Shown one piece after another: positions 32,955 through 48,564 of a DNA stretch of 64,000 bases. Each line of letters begins with the position of its first letter. The first letter of the stretch is position 1. The position numbers were made by a program, and so were the translations under genes. The DNA lies in contig NW_027488369.1 of the NCBI RefSeq assembly GCF_051014445.1, forward strand, positions 16,324,001 to 16,388,000, in the 5' to 3' direction. The notes under the pieces are model-generated. The model was not told the origin of the DNA. It searched no databases and saw only the letters and a list, made by a program, of their open reading frames with translations. The stretch is from Colletes latitarsis (lineage: Eukaryota; Arthropoda; Insecta; Hymenoptera; Colletidae).

Positions 32955-35900
32955 ATTGACTGTTTTAGTTGTGGTACCACTTTACTACGTGATCCAAAGC
33001 AGAAAAAACCCTCGATCAGGTCAACATGCATGTTAAAACTGCGAAAGTATGACCCTGATGAGGTCAAACCCCAGACCTATCCCAGACCTGACATGCGTTA
33101 TCCTCTAAAATATTGATCCAAACCAGGTTTAATGGACTGTTTCAGAGTGGTACCACTTTACTACGTGATCCCAAGCAGAAAAAACCCTCGATCAGGTCAA
33201 CATGCATGTTAAAACTGCGAAAGTATGACCCTGATAAGGTCAAATCCCAGACCTATCCCAGACCTGACATGCGTTATCCTCTAAAATATTGATCCAAACC
33301 AGGTTTAATTGACTGTTTCAGTGTGGTCCCACATTATTACGTGATACAATCCAGAAACAGCCCAGGATCTAGCCATGCGGTATGAGAAATATGCGAATGT
33401 ATGAGCCTGATGAGGACAAATCCTAGACCTAACCCAAACCTAACATGCGTTATCCTCCAAAATATTTATCAAGACCAGGTTTAATTGAATGTTTCAGTGT
33501 GGTACCACATTACTACGTGAACCAAACCAGAAAAAACCCAGGATCCGTTCAACAAGTATGTGAAGAATGCGAAAGTATGAGTCTGATGAGTGAATATCCC
33601 AGGGCTAACCTAGACCAAACATGCGTTATCCTCTAAAATATTGATCCAAACCAGGTTTAATGGACTGTTTCAGTGTGGTACCACTTTACTACGTGATCGA
33701 AAGCATTAAGAACCCTCGATCAGGTCAACATGTATGTTAAAACTGCGAAAGTATGACCCTGATGAGGGCAAATCCCAGGCCTTACCTAGACCTAACATGC
33801 GTTGTCCTCTAAAATATTGATGGAAACCAGGTTTAATTGACTGTTTCAGTGTTGTACTTCATTACCACGTGATGCGATCCAGAAAAAGCCCAGGATCTAG
33901 CCATCAAGTATGAGAAATATGCGAAAGAATGAGCCTGATGAGAGCAAATCCCAGACCTAACCCAGACCTAACATGCGTTATCCTCTAAAATATTTATCAT
34001 AACCAGGTTTAATTGATTGTTTCAGTGTGGTCCCACATTACTACGTGATCCAAACCAGAAAAAACCCAGGATCCGCTCAACAAGTATGTGAAGAATGCGA
34101 AAGTATGAGTCTGATGAGGGCTAATCCCAGACCTATCCCAGACCTAACTTGCGTTATCCTCTAAAATAGTTATCAAGACCAGGTTTAATTGATTGTTTCG
34201 GTGTGGTCCCACATTACTACGTGATCCAAACCAGAAAAAACCCAGGATCCGTTCAACAAGTATGTGAAGAATGCGAAAGTATGAGTCTGATGAGTGAAAA
34301 TCCCAGACATAACTTAGACCTAACATGCGTTATCCTCTAAAATATTGATCCAAACCAGGTTTAATGGACTGTTTCAGTGGGGTACCACTTTACTACGTGA
34401 TCCAAAGCAGAAAAAACACTCGATCAGGTCAACATGTATGTTAAAACTGCGAAAGTATGACCCTGATGACGGCAAATCCCAGACCAATCCGAGACCTAAC
34501 TTGCGTTGTCCTCTAAGATATTGATCCAAACCAGGTTTAATTGACCGTTACAGTGTGGTCCCACATTACTACGTGATCCAAACCAGAAAAAACCCAGGAT
34601 CTAGCCATCAAGTATGAGAAACATTGCGAAAGAATGAGCCTGATGATAGCAAATCCCAGACCTAACCTAGACCTAACATGAATTATTCTCTAAAATATTG
34701 ATCGAAACCAGGTTTAATTGACTGTTTCAGTGTGGTCCCACATTACTACGTGATCCAAACCAGAAAAAACCCAGGATCCATTCAACAAGTATGTGAAGTG
34801 TGCGAAAGTATGAGTCTGATGAGGTCAAATCCCAGACCTATCCCAGACCTAACTTGCGTTATCCTCAAAAATATTGATCGAAACCAGGTTAAATTGACTG
34901 TTTCAGCGTGGTACCACATTACTACGTGATACAATCCAGAAACAGCCAAGGATCTAGCCATGAAGTATGAGAAATATGCGAATGTATGAGCCTGATGAGG
35001 ATAAATCCTAGACCTAACCCAAACCTAACATGCGTTATCCTCTAAAATATTTATCAAGACCAGGTGTAATTGAATGTTTCAGTGTGGTACCACATTACTA
35101 CGTGAATCAAACCAGAAAAAACCCAGGATCCATTCAACAAGTATGTGAAGAATGCGAAAGTATGAGTCTGATGAGTGAAAATTTCAGGTCTAACCCAGAC
35201 CTAACATGCGTTATCCTCCAAAATATTGATCCAAACCAGGTTTAATGGACTGTTTCAGTGTGGTACCAATTTACTACGTGATCCAAAGCAATAAGAATCC
35301 TCGATCAGGTCAACATGCATGTTAAAACTGCGAAAGTATGACCCTGATGAGGGCAATTCCCAGGCCTTACCTAGACCTAACATGCGTTGTCCTCTAAAAT
35401 ATTGATGGAAACCAGGTTTAATTGACTGTTTCAGTGTGGTACCACCTTACTACGTGAACCAAACCAGAAAAAACCCAGGATCCGTTCAACAAGTATGTGA
35501 GGAATGCGAAAGTATGAGTCTGATGAGTGAAAATCCCAGGGCTAACCTAGACCTAACATGCGTTATCCTCTAAAATATTGATCCAAACCAGGTTTAATTG
35601 ACTGTTTTAGTTGTGGTACCACTTTACTACGTGATCCAAAGCAGAAAAAACCCTCGATCAGGTCAACATGCATGTTAAAACTGCGAAAGTATGACCCTGA
35701 TGAGGTCAAATCCCAGACCTATCCCAGACCTGACATGCGTTATCCTCCAAAATATTGATCCAAACCAGGTTTAATGGACTGTTTCAGTGTGGTATCACTT
35801 TACTACGTGATCCAAAGCAGAAAAAACCCTCGATCAGGTCAACATGCATGCTAAAACTGCGAAAGTATGACCCTGATGAGGTCAAATCCCAGACCTATCC

Positions 35901-38900
35901 CAGACCTGACATGCGTTATCCTCTAAAATATTGATCCAAACCAGGTTTAATTGACTGTTTCAGTGTGGTCCCACATTATTACGTGATACAATCCAGGAAC
36001 AGCCCAGGATCTAGCCATGAAGTATGAGAAATATGCGAATGTATGAGCCTGATGAGGACAAATCCTAGACCTAACCCAAACCTAACATGCGTTATCCTCC
36101 AAAATATTCATCAAGACCAGGTTTAATTGAATGTTTCAGTGTGGTACCACATTACTACGTGAACCAAACCAGAAAAAACCCAGGATCCGTTCAACAAGTA
36201 TGTGAAGAATGCGAAAGTATGAGTCTGATGAGTGAAAATCCCAGGGCTAACCTAGACCTAACATGCGTTATCCTCTAAAATATTGATCCAAACCAGGTTT
36301 AATGGACTGTTTCAGTGTGGTACCACTTTACTACGTGATCGAAAGCATTAAGAACCCTCGATCAGGTCAACATGTATGTTAAAACTGCGAAAGTATGACC
36401 CTGATGAGGGCAAATCCCAGGCCTCACCTGGACCTAACATGCGTTGTCCTCTAAAATATTGATGGAAACCAGGTTTAATTGACTGTTTCAGTGTTGTACT
36501 TCATTACCACGTGATGCGATCCAGAAAAAGCCCAGGATCTAGCCATCAAGTATGAGAAATATGCGAAAGAATGAGCCTGATGAGAGCAAATCCCAGACCT
36601 AACCTAGACATAACATGAATTATTCTCTAAAATATTGATCAAAACCAGGTTTAATTGACTGTTTCAGTGTGGTACCACATTACTACGTGATCCAATCCAG
36701 AAATAGCCCAGGATCTAGCCATGAAGTATGAGAAATATGCGAAAGTATGAGCCTGACGAGGGCAAATCCTAGACCTTACCCAGACCTAACATGCGTTATC
36801 CTCTAAAATATTTATCATAACCAGGTTTAATTGATTGTTTCGGTGTGGTCCCACATTACTACGTGATCCAAACCAGAAAAAACCCAGGATCCGTTCAACA
36901 AGTATGTGAAGAATGCGAAAGTATGAGTCTGATGAGTGAAAATCCCAGACATAACTTAGACCTAACATGCGTTATCCTCTAAAATATTGATCCAAACCAG
37001 GTTTAATGGAATGTTTCAGTGGGGTACAACTTTACTACGTGATCCAAAGCAGGAAAAACACTCGATCAGGTCAACATGTATGTTAAAACTGCGAAAGTAT
37101 GACCCTGATGAGGGCAAATCCCAGACCAATCCGAGACCTAACTTGCGTTGTCCTCTAAGATATTGATCCAAACCAGGTTTAATTGACCGTTTCAGTGTGG
37201 TCCCACATTACTACGTGATCCAAACCAGAAAAAACCCAGGATCCGTTCAACAAGTATGTGAAGAATGCGAAAGTATGAGTCTGATGAGTGAAAATCCCAG
37301 GGCTAACCTAGACCTAACATGCGTTATCCTCTAAAATATTGATCCAAACCAGGTTTAATTGACTGTTTTAGTTGTGCTACCACTTTACTACGTGATCCAA
37401 AGCAGGTAAAACCCTCGATCAGGTCAACATGCATGTTAAAACTGCGAAAGTATGACCCTGATGAGGTCAAATCCCAGACCTATCCCAGACCTGACATGCG
37501 TTATCGTCTAAAATATTGATCCAAACCAGGTTTAATGGATTGTTTCAGTGTGGTACCACCTTACTACGTGAACCAAACCAGAAAAAACCCAGGATCCGTT
37601 CAACAATTATGTGAAGAATGCGAAAGTATGAGTCTGATGAGTGAAAATCCCAGGGCTAACCTAGACCTAACATGCGTTATCCTCTAAAATATTGATCCAA
37701 ACCAGGTTTAATTGACTGTTTTAGTTGTGGTACCACTTTACTACGTGATCCAAAGCAGAAAAAACCCTCGATCAGGTCAACATGCATGTTAAAACTGCGA
37801 AAGTATGACCCTGATGAGGTCAAACCCCAGACCTATCCCAGACCTGACATGCGTTATCCTCTAAAATATTGATCCAAACCAGGTTTAATGGACTGTTTCA
37901 GAGTGGTACCACTTTACTACGTGATCCCAAGCAGAAAAAACCCTCGATCAGGTCAACATGCATGTTAAAACTGCGAAAGTATGACCCTGATAAGGTCAAA
38001 TCCCAGACCTATCCCAGACCTGACATGCGTTATCCTCTAAAATATTGATCCAAACCAGGTTTAATTGACTGTTTCAGTGTGGTCCCACATTATTACGTGA
38101 TACAATCCAGAAACAGCCCAGGATCTAGCCATGCGGTATGAGAAATATGCGAATGTATGAGCCTGATGAGGACAAATCCTAGACCTAACCCAAACCTAAC
38201 ATGCGTTATCCTCCAAAATATTTATCAAGACCAGGTTTAATTGAATGTTTCAGTGTGGTACCACATTACTACGTGAACCAAACCAGAAAAAACCCAGGAT
38301 CCGTTCAACAAGTATGTGAAGAATGCGAAAGTATGAGTCTGATGAGTGAATATCCCAGGGCTAACCTAGACCAAACATGCGTTATCCTCTAAAATATTGA
38401 TCCAAACCAGGTTTAATGGACTGTTTCAGTGTGGTACCACTTTACTACGTGATCGAAAGCATTAAGAACCCTCGATCAGGTCAACATGTATGTTAAAACT
38501 GCGAAAGTATGACCCTGATGAGGGCAAATCCCAGGCCTTACCTAGACCTAACATGCGTTGTCCTCTAAAATATTGATGGAAACCAGGTTTAATTGACTGT
38601 TTCAGTGTTGTACTTCATTACCACGTGATGCGATCCAGAAAAAGCCCAGGATCTAGCCATCAAGTATGAGAAATATGCGAAAGAATGAGCCTGATGAGAG
38701 CAAATCCCAGACCTAACCCAGACCTAACATGCGTTATCCTCTAAAATATTTATCATAACCAGGTTTAATTGATTGTTTCAGTGTGGTCCCACATTACTAC
38801 GTGATCCAAACCAGAAAAAACCCAGGATCCGCTCAACAAGTATGTGAAGAATGCGAAAGTATGAGTCTGATGAGGGCTAATCCCAGACCTATCCCAGACC

Positions 38901-41900
38901 TAACTTGCGTTATCCTCTAAAATAGTTATCAAGACCAGGTTTAATTGATTGTTTCGGTGTGGTCCCACATTACTACGTGATCCAAACCAGAAAAAACCCA
39001 GGATCCGTTCAACAAGTATGTGAAGAATGCGAAAGTATGAGTCTGATGAGTGAAAATCCCAGACATAACTTAGACCTAACATGCGTTATCCTCTAAAATA
39101 TTGATCCAAACCAGGTTTAATGGACTGTTTCAGTGGGGTACCACTTTACTACGTGATCCAAAGCAGAAAAAACACTCGATCAGGTCAACATGTATGTTAA
39201 AACTGCGAAAGTATGACCCTGATGACGGCAAATCCCAGACCAATCCGAGACCTAACTTGCGTTGTCCTCTAAGATATTGATCCAAACCAGGTTTAATTGA
39301 CCGTTACAGTGTGGTCCCACATTACTACGTGATCCAAACCAGAAAAAACCCAGGATCTAGCCATCAAGTATGAGAAACATTGCGAAAGAATGAGCCTGAT
39401 GATAGCAAATCCCAGACCTAACCTAGACCTAACATGAATTATTCTCTAAAATATTGATCGAAACCAGGTTTAATTGACTGTTTCAGTGTGGTCCCACATT
39501 ACTACGTGATCCAAACCAGAAAAAACCCAGGATCCATTCAACAAGTATGTGAAGTGTGCGAAAGTATGAGTCTGATGAGGTCAAATCCCAGACCTATCCC
39601 AGACCTAACTTGCGTTATCCTCAAAAATATTGATCGAAACCAGGTTAAATTGACTGTTTCAGCGTGGTACCACATTACTACGTGATACAATCCAGAAACA
39701 GCCAAGGATCTAGCCATGAAGTATGAGAAATATGCGAATGTATGAGCCTGATGAGGATAAATCCTAGACCTAACCCAAACCTAACATGCGTTATCCTCTA
39801 AAATATTTATCAAGACCAGGTGTAATTGAATGTTTCAGTGTGGTACCACATTACTACGTGAATCAAACCAGAAAAAACCCAGGATCCATTCAACAAGTAT
39901 GTGAAGAATGCGAAAGTATGAGTCTGATGAGTGAAAATTTCAGGTCTAACCCAGACCTAACATGCGTTATCCTCCAAAATATTGATCCAAACCAGGTTTA
40001 ATGGACTGTTTCAGTGTGGTACCAATTTACTACGTGATCCAAAGCAATAAGAATCCTCGATCAGGTCAACATGCATGTTAAAACTGCGAAAGTATGACCC
40101 TGATGAGGGCAATTCCCAGGCCTTACCTAGACCTAACATGCGTTGTCCTCTAAAATATTGATGGAAACCAGGTTTAATTGACTGTTTCAGTGTGGTACCA
40201 CCTTACTACGTGAACCAAACCAGAAAAAACCCAGGATCCGTTCAACAAGTATGTGAGGAATGCGAAAGTATGAGTCTGATGAGTGAAAATCCCAGGGCTA
40301 ACCTAGACCTAACATGCGTTATCCTCTAAAATATTGATCCAAACCAGGTTTAATTGACTGTTTTAGTTGTGGTACCACTTTACTACGTGATCCAAAGCAG
40401 AAAAAACCCTCGATCAGGTCAACATGCATGTTAAAACTGCGAAAGTATGACCCTGATGAGGTCAAATCCCAGACCTATCCCAGACCTGACATGCGTTATC
40501 CTCCAAAATATTGATCCAAACCAGGTTTAATGGACTGTTTCAGTGTGGTATCACTTTACTACGTGATCCAAAGCAGAAAAAACCCTCGATCAGGTCAACA
40601 TGCATGCTAAAACTGCGAAAGTATGACCCTGATGAGGTCAAATCCCAGACCTATCCCAGACCTGACATGCGTTATCCTCTAAAATATTGATCCAAACCAG
40701 GTTTAATTGACTGTTTCAGTGTGGTCCCACATTATTACGTGATACAATCCAGGAACAGCCCAGGATCTAGCCATGAAGTATGAGAAATATGCGAATGTAT
40801 GAGCCTGATGAGGACAAATCCTAGACCTAACCCAAACCTAACATGCGTTATCCTCCAAAATATTCATCAAGACCAGGTTTAATTGAATGTTTCAGTGTGG
40901 TACCACATTACTACGTGAACCAAACCAGAAAAAACCCAGGATCCGTTCAACAAGTATGTGAAGAATGCGAAAGTATGAGTCTGATGAGTGAAAATCCCAG
41001 GGCTAACCTAGACCTAACATGCGTTATCCTCTAAAATATTGATCCAAACCAGGTTTAATGGACTGTTTCAGTGTGGTACCACTTTACTACGTGATCGAAA
41101 GCATTAAGAACCCTCGATCAGGTCAACATGTATGTTAAAACTGCGAAAGTATGACCCTGATGAGGGCAAATCCCAGGCCTCACCTGGACCTAACATGCGT
41201 TGTCCTCTAAAATATTGATGGAAACCAGGTTTAATTGACTGTTTCAGTGTTGTACTTCATTACCACGTGATGCGATCCAGAAAAAGCCCAGGATCTAGCC
41301 ATCAAGTATGAGAAATATGCGAAAGAATGAGCCTGATGAGAGCAAATCCCAGACCTAACCTAGACATAACATGAATTATTCTCTAAAATATTGATCAAAA
41401 CCAGGTTTAATTGACTGTTTCAGTGTGGTACCACATTACTACGTGATCCAATCCAGAAATAGCCCAGGATCTAGCCATGAAGTATGAGAAATATGCGAAA
41501 GTATGAGCCTGACGAGGGCAAATCCTAGACCTTACCCAGACCTAACATGCGTTATCCTCTAAAATATTTATCATAACCAGGTTTAATTGATTGTTTCGGT
41601 GTGGTCCCACATTACTACGTGATCCAAACCAGAAAAAACCCAGGATCCGTTCAACAAGTATGTGAAGAATGCGAAAGTATGAGTCTGATGAGTGAAAATC
41701 CCAGACATAACTTAGACCTAACATGCGTTATCCTCTAAAATATTGATCCAAACCAGGTTTAATGGAATGTTTCAGTGGGGTACAACTTTACTACGTGATC
41801 CAAAGCAGGAAAAACACTCGATCAGGTCAACATGTATGTTAAAACTGCGAAAGTATGACCCTGATGAGGGCAAATCCCAGACCAATCCGAGACCTAACTT

Positions 41901-42466
41901 GCGTTGTCCTCTAAGATATTGATCCAAACCAGGTTTAATTGACCGTTTCAGTGTGGTCCCACATTACTACGTGATCCAAACCAGAAAAAACCCAGGATCC
42001 GTTCAACAAGTATGTGAAGAATGCGAAAGTATGAGTCTGATGAGTGAAAATCCCAGGGCTAACCTAGACCTAACATGCGTTATCCTCTAAAATATTGATC
42101 CAAACCAGGTTTAATTGACTGTTTTAGTTGTGCTACCACTTTACTACGTGATCCAAAGCAGGTAAAACCCTCGATCAGGTCAACATGCATGTTAAAACTG
42201 CGAAAGTATGACCCTGATGAGGTCAAATCCCAGACCTATCCCAGACCTGACATGCGTTATCGTCTAAAATATTGATCCAAACCAGGTTTAATGGATTGTT
42301 TCAGTGTGGTACCACCTTACTACGTGAACCAAACCAGAAAAAACCCAGGATCCGTTCAACAATTATGTGAAGAATGCGAAAGTATGAGTCTGATGAGTGA
42401 AAATCCCAGGGCTAACCTAGACCTAACATGCGTTATCCTCTAAAATATTGATCCAAACCAGGTTTA
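32955..42466. repeat. Tandem duplication of 4756 bp (27 monomers)
   Basis: Copy 1 is about 32955-37710 and copy 2 about 37711-42466, at a constant offset of 4756 bp. Rare variants are shared at matching places: GAGTGAATATCCCAGGG (33588 and 38344), CAGAGTGGTACC (33143 and 37899), ATATTCATCAAGACC and CAATCCAGGAACAGCC. Sharing of private variants over the whole length implies a single recent duplication event. Confidence 0.88.
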
Positions 42467-45203
42467 ATTGACTGTTTTAGTTGTGGTACCACTTTACTAC
42501 GTGATCCAAAGCAGAAAAAACCGTCGATCAGGTCAACATGCATGTTAAAACTGCGAAAGTATGACCCTGATGAGGTCAAATCCCAGACCTATGCCAGACC
42601 TGACATGCGTTATCCTCTAAGATATTGATCCAAACCAGGTTTAATGGACTGTTTCAGTGTGGTACCACTTTACTACGTGATCCAAAGCAGAAAAAACCCT
42701 CGATCAGGTCAACATGCATGTTAAAACTGCGAAAGTATGACCCTGATGAGGTCAAATCCCAGACCTATCCCAGACCTGACATGCGTTATCCTCTAAAATA
42801 TTGATCCAAACCAGGTTTAATTGACTGTTTCAGTGTGGTCCCACATTACTACGTGATCCAAACCAGAAAAAACCCAGGATCCGTTCAACAAGTATGTGAA
42901 GAATGCGAAAGAGTGAGTCTGATGCGTGAAAATCCCAGGCCTAACCTAGACCTAACATGCGTTATCCTAAAAAATATTGATCGTAACCAGGTTTAATCGA
43001 CTGCTTCAGTGTGGTACCACTTTACTACGTGATCCAAAGCAGAAAAAACCCTCGATCAGGTCAACATGCATGTTAAAACTGCGAAAGTATGACCCTGATG
43101 AGGTCAAATCCCAGACCTATCCCAGACCTGACATGCGTTATCCTCTAAAATATTGATCCAAACCAGGTTTAATTGACTGTTTCAGTGTGGTCCCACATTA
43201 CTACGTGATACAATCCAGAAACAGCCCAGGATCTAGCCATCAAGTATGAGAAATATGCGAATGTATGAGCCTGATGAGGACAAATCCTAGACCTAACCCA
43301 AACCTAACATGCGTTATCCTCCAAAATATTTATCAAGACCAGATTTAATTGAATGTTTCAGTGTGGTACCACATTACTACGTGAACCAAACCAGAAAAAA
43401 CCCAGGATCCGTTCAACAAGTATGTGAAGAATGCGAAAGTATGAGTCTGATGAGTGAAAATCCCAGGGCTAACCTAGACCTAACATGCGTTATCCTCTAA
43501 AATATTGATCCAAACCAGGTTTAATGGACTGTTTCAGTGTGGTACCACTTTACTACGTGATCCAAAGCATTAAGAACCCTCGATCAGGTCAACATGTATG
43601 TTAAAACTGCGAAAGTATGACCCTGATGAGGGCAAATCCCAGGCCTTACCTAGACCTAACATGCGTTGTCCTCTAAAATATTGATGGAAACCAGGTTTAA
43701 TTTACTGTTTCAGTGTTGTACTTCATTACCACGTGATGCGATCCAGAAAAAGCCCAGGATCTAGCCATCAAGTATGAGAAATATGCGAAAGAATGAGCCT
43801 GATGAGGGCAAATCCTAGACCTTACCCAGACCTAACATGCGTTATCCACTAAAATATTTATCATAACCAGGTTTAATTGATTGTTTCAGTGTGGTCCCAC
43901 ATTACTACGTGATCCAAACCAGAAAAAACCCAGGATCCGTTGAACTAGTATGTGAAGAATGCGAAAGTATGAGTCTGATGAGGGCTAATCCCAGACCTAT
44001 CCCAGACCTAACTTGCGTTATCGTCTAAAATAATGATCGAAACCAGGTTTAATTGACTGTTTTAGTTGTGGTACCACTTTACCACGTGATCCAAAGCAGA
44101 AAAAACCCTCGATCAGGTCAACATGCATGTTAAAACTGCGAAAGTATGACCCTGATGAGGGCAAATCCCAGACCAATCCGAGACCTAACTTGCGTTGTCC
44201 TCTAAGATATTGATCCAAACCAGGTTTAATTGACCGTTTCAGTCTGGTTCCACATTACTACGTGATCCAAACCAGAAAAAACCCAGGATCTAGCCATCAA
44301 GTATGAGAAACATTGCGAAAGAATGAGCCTGATGATAGCAAATCCCAGACCTAACCTAGACCTAACATGAATTATTCTCTAAAATATTGATCGAAACCAG
44401 GTTTAATTGACTGTTTCAGTGTGGTCCCACATTACTACGTGATCCAAACCAGAAAAAACCCAGGATCCATTCAACAAGTATGTGAAGAATGCGAAAGTAT
44501 GAGTCTGATGAGTGAAAATCCCAGGCCTAACCTAGACCTAACATGAATTATTCTCTAAAATATTGATCGAAACCTGGTTTAATCTATTGTTTCAGTGTGG
44601 TACCACATTACTATTAGATCCAAACCAGAAAATAACCCAGGATCTGTTCAACGAGTATGTGAAGTGTGCGAAAGTATGAGTCTGATGAGGTCAAATCCCA
44701 GACCTATCCCAGACTTAACATGCGTTATCCTCTAAAATATTGATGGAAACCGGGTTTAATCGACTGATTCAGTGTGGTACCACATTACTACGTGATCCAA
44801 ACCAGAAAAAACCCAGGATCCGTTCAACAAGTATGTGAAGAATGCGAAAGTATGAGTCTGATGAGTGAAAATCCCAGACCTAACCTAGACCTAACATGAA
44901 TTATTCTCTAAAATATTGATCGAAACCTGGATTAATCTATTGTTTCAGTGTGGTACCACATTACTATTAGATCCAAACCAGAAAATAACCCAGGATCTGT
45001 TCAACGAGTATGTGAAGTGTGCGAAAGTATGAGTCTGATGAGGTCAAATCCCAGACCTATCACAGACCTAACTTGCGTTATCCTCAAAAATATTGATCGA
45101 AACCTGGTTTAATTGAATGTTTCAGTGTGGTACCACATTACTACGTGAATCAAACCAGAAAAAACCCAGGATCCGTTCAACAAGTATGTGAAGAATGCGA
45201 AAG
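42467..45203. repeat. Satellite array between major duplications
   Basis: About 15 monomers. The left part matches about 30.3-31.6 kb (offset 12156), and the part from 43309 matches about 24.1-25.6 kb (offset 19205), including the unusual CAGTCTGGTTCCAC variant (44241 here, 25036 there). The segment ends in a chimeric monomer at about 45190-45210, where GAAGAATGCGAAAGTATGAG runs into CCTGATGAGGACAAATCC. Confidence 0.83.
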
Positions 45204-48200
45204 TATGAGCCTGATGAGGACAAATCCTAGACCTAACCCAAACCTAACATGCGTTATCCTCCAAAATATTTATCAAGACCAGGTTTAATTGAATGTTTCA
45301 GTGTGGTACCACATTACTACGTGAACCAAACCAGAAAAAACCCAGGATCCGTTCAACAAGTATGTGAAGAATGCGAAAGTATGAGTCTGATGAGTGAATA
45401 TCCCAGGGCTAACCTAGACCAAACATGCGTTATCCTCTAAAATATTGATCCAAACCAGGTTTAATGGACTGTTTCAGTGTGGTACCACTTTACTACGTGA
45501 TCGAAAGCATTAAGAACCCTCGATCAGGTCAACATGTATGTTAAAACTGCGAAAGTATGACCCTGATGAGGGCAAATCCCAGGCCTTACCTAGACCTAAC
45601 ATGCGTTGTCCTCTAAAATATTGATGGAAACCAGGTTTAATTGACTGTTTCAGTGTTGTACTTCATTACCACGTGATGCGATCCAGAAAAAGCCCAGGAT
45701 CTAGCCATCAAGTATGAGAAATATGCGAAAGAATGAGCCTGATGAGAGCAAATCCCAGACCTAACCCAGACCTAACATGCGTTATCCTCTAAAATATTTA
45801 TCATAACCAGGTTTAATTGATTGTTTCAGTGTGGTCCCACATTACTACGTGATCCAAACCAGAAAAAACCCAGGATCCGTTCAACAAGTATGTGTAGAAT
45901 GCGAAAGTATGAGTCTGATGAGGGCTAATCCCAGACCTATCCCAGACCTAACTTGCGTTATCCTCTAAAATAGTTATCAAGACCAGGTTTAATTGATTGT
46001 TTCGGTGTGGTCCCACATTACTACGTGATCCAAACCAGAAAAAACCCAGGATCCGTTCAACAAGTATGTGAAGAATGCGAAAGTATGAGTCTGATGAGTG
46101 AAAATCCCAGACATAACTTAGACCTAACATGCGTTATCCTCTAAAATATTGATCCAAACCAGGTTTAATGGACTGTTTCAGTGGGGTACCACTTTACTAC
46201 GTGATCCAAAGCAGAAAAAACACTCGATCAGGTCAACATGTATGTTAAAACTGCGAAAGTATGACCCTGATGACGGCAAATCCCAGACCAATCCGAGACC
46301 TAACTTGCGTTGTCCTCTAAGATATTGATCCAAACCAGGTTTAATTGACCGTTACAGTGTGGTCCCACATTACTACGTGATCCAAACCAGAAAAAACCCA
46401 GGATCTAGCCATCAAGTATGAGAAACATTGCGAAAGAATGAGCCTGATGATAGCAAATCCCAGACCTAACCTAGACCTAACATGAATTATTCTCTAAAAT
46501 ATTGATCGAAACCAGGTTTAATTGACTGTTTCAGTGTGGTCCCACATTACTACGTGATCCAAACCAGAAAAAACCCAGGATCCATTCAACAAGTATGTGA
46601 AGTGTGCGAAAGTATGAGTCTGATGAGGTCAAATCCCAGACCTATCCCAGACCTAACTTGCGTTATCCTCAAAAATATTGATCGAAACCAGGTTAAATTG
46701 ACTGTTTCAGCGTGGTACCACATTACTACGTGATACAATCCAGAAACAGCCAAGGATCTAGCCATGAAGTATGAGAAATATGCGAATGTATGAGCCTGAT
46801 GAGGATAAATCCTAGACCTAACCCAAACCTAACATGCGTTATCCTCTAAAATATTTATCAAGACCAGGTGTAATTGAATGTTTCAGTGTGGTACCACATT
46901 ACTACGTGAATCAAACCAGAAAAAACCCAGGATCCATTCAACAAGTATGTGAAGAATGCGAAAGTATGAGTCTGATGAGTGAAAATTTCAGGTCTAACCC
47001 AGACCTAACATGCGTTATCCTCCAAAATATTGATCCAAACCAGGTTTAATGGACTGTTTCAGTGTGGTACCACTTTACTACGTGATCCAAAGCATTAAGA
47101 ATCCTCGATCAGGTCAACATGCATGTTAAAACTGCGAAAGTATGACCCTGATGAGGGCAATTCCCAGGCCTTACCTAGACCTAACATGCGTTATCCTCTA
47201 AAATATTGATCCAAACCAGGTTTAATTGACTGTATTAGTTGTGGTACCACTTTACTACGTGATCCAAAGCAGAAAAAACCCTCGATCAGGTCAACATGCA
47301 TGTTAAAACTGCGAAAGTATGACCCTGATGAGGTCAAATCCCAGACCTATCCCAGACCTGACATGCGTTATCCTCCAAAATATTGATCCAAACCAGGTTT
47401 AATGGACTGTTTCAGTGTGGTATCACTTTACTACGTGATCCAACGCAGAAAAAACCCTCGATCAGGTCAACATGCATGCTAAAACTGCGAAAGTATGACC
47501 CTGATGAGGTCAAATCCCAGACCTATCCCAGACCTGACATGCGTTATCCTCTAAAATATTGATCCAAACCAGGTTTAATTGACTGTTTCAGTGTGGTCCC
47601 ACATTATTACGTGATACAATCCAGAAACAGCCCAGGATCTAGCCATGAAGTATGAGAAATATGCGAATGCATGAGCCTGATGAGGACAAATCCTAGACCT
47701 AACCCAAACCTAACATGCGTTATCCTCCAAAATATTCATCAAGACCAGGTTTAATTGAATGTTTCAGTGTGGTACCACATTACTACGTGAACCAAACCAG
47801 AAAAAACCCAGGATCCGTTCAACAAGTATGTGAAGAATGCGAAAGTATGAGTCTGATGAGTGAAAATCCCAGGGCTAACCTAGACCTAACATGCGTTATC
47901 CTCTAAAATATTGATCCAAACCAGGTTTAATGGACTGTTTCAGTGTGGTACCACTTTACTACGTGATCGAAAGCATTAAGAACCCTCGATCAGGTCAACA
48001 TGTATGTTAAAACTGCGAAAGTATGACCCTGATGAGGGCAAATCCCAGGCCTCACCTAGACCTAACATGCGTTGTCCTCTAAAATATTGATGGAAACCAG
48101 GTTTAATTGACTGTTTCAGTGTTGTACTTCATTACCACGTGATGCGATCCAGAAAAAGCCCAGGATCTAGCCATCAAGTATGAGAAATATGCGAAAGAAT

Positions 48201-48564
48201 GAGCCTGATGAGAGCAAATCCCAGACCTAACCTAGACATAACATGAATTATTCTCTAAAATATTGATCAAAACCAGGTTTAATTGACTGTTTCAGTGTGG
48301 TACCACATTACTACGTGATCCAATCCAGAAATAGCCCAGGATCTAGCCATGAAGTATGAGAAATATGCGAAAGTATGAGCCTGACGAGGGCAAATCCTAG
48401 ACCTTACCCAGACCTAACATGCGTTATCCTCTAAAATATTTATCATAACCAGGTTTAATTGATTGTTTCGGTGTGGTCCCACATTACTACGTGATCCAAA
48501 CCAGAAAAAACCCAGGATCCGTTCAACAAGTATGTGAAGAATGCGAAAGTATGAGTCTGATGAG
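45204..48564. repeat. Third, partial copy of the 27-monomer block
   Basis: This matches 38156-41692 with an offset of 7048 bp up to about 47190 and 6872 bp after that, so exactly one monomer (176 bp) has been lost in this copy near 47190. The loss lies where GCGTTGTCC of the template is replaced by GCGTTATCC. At about 48564 the copy switches from GATGAGTGAAAATCC to GATGAGGGCTAATCC and continues as a repeat of 45.9-46.6 kb (offset 2642, 15 monomers). Confidence 0.83.
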
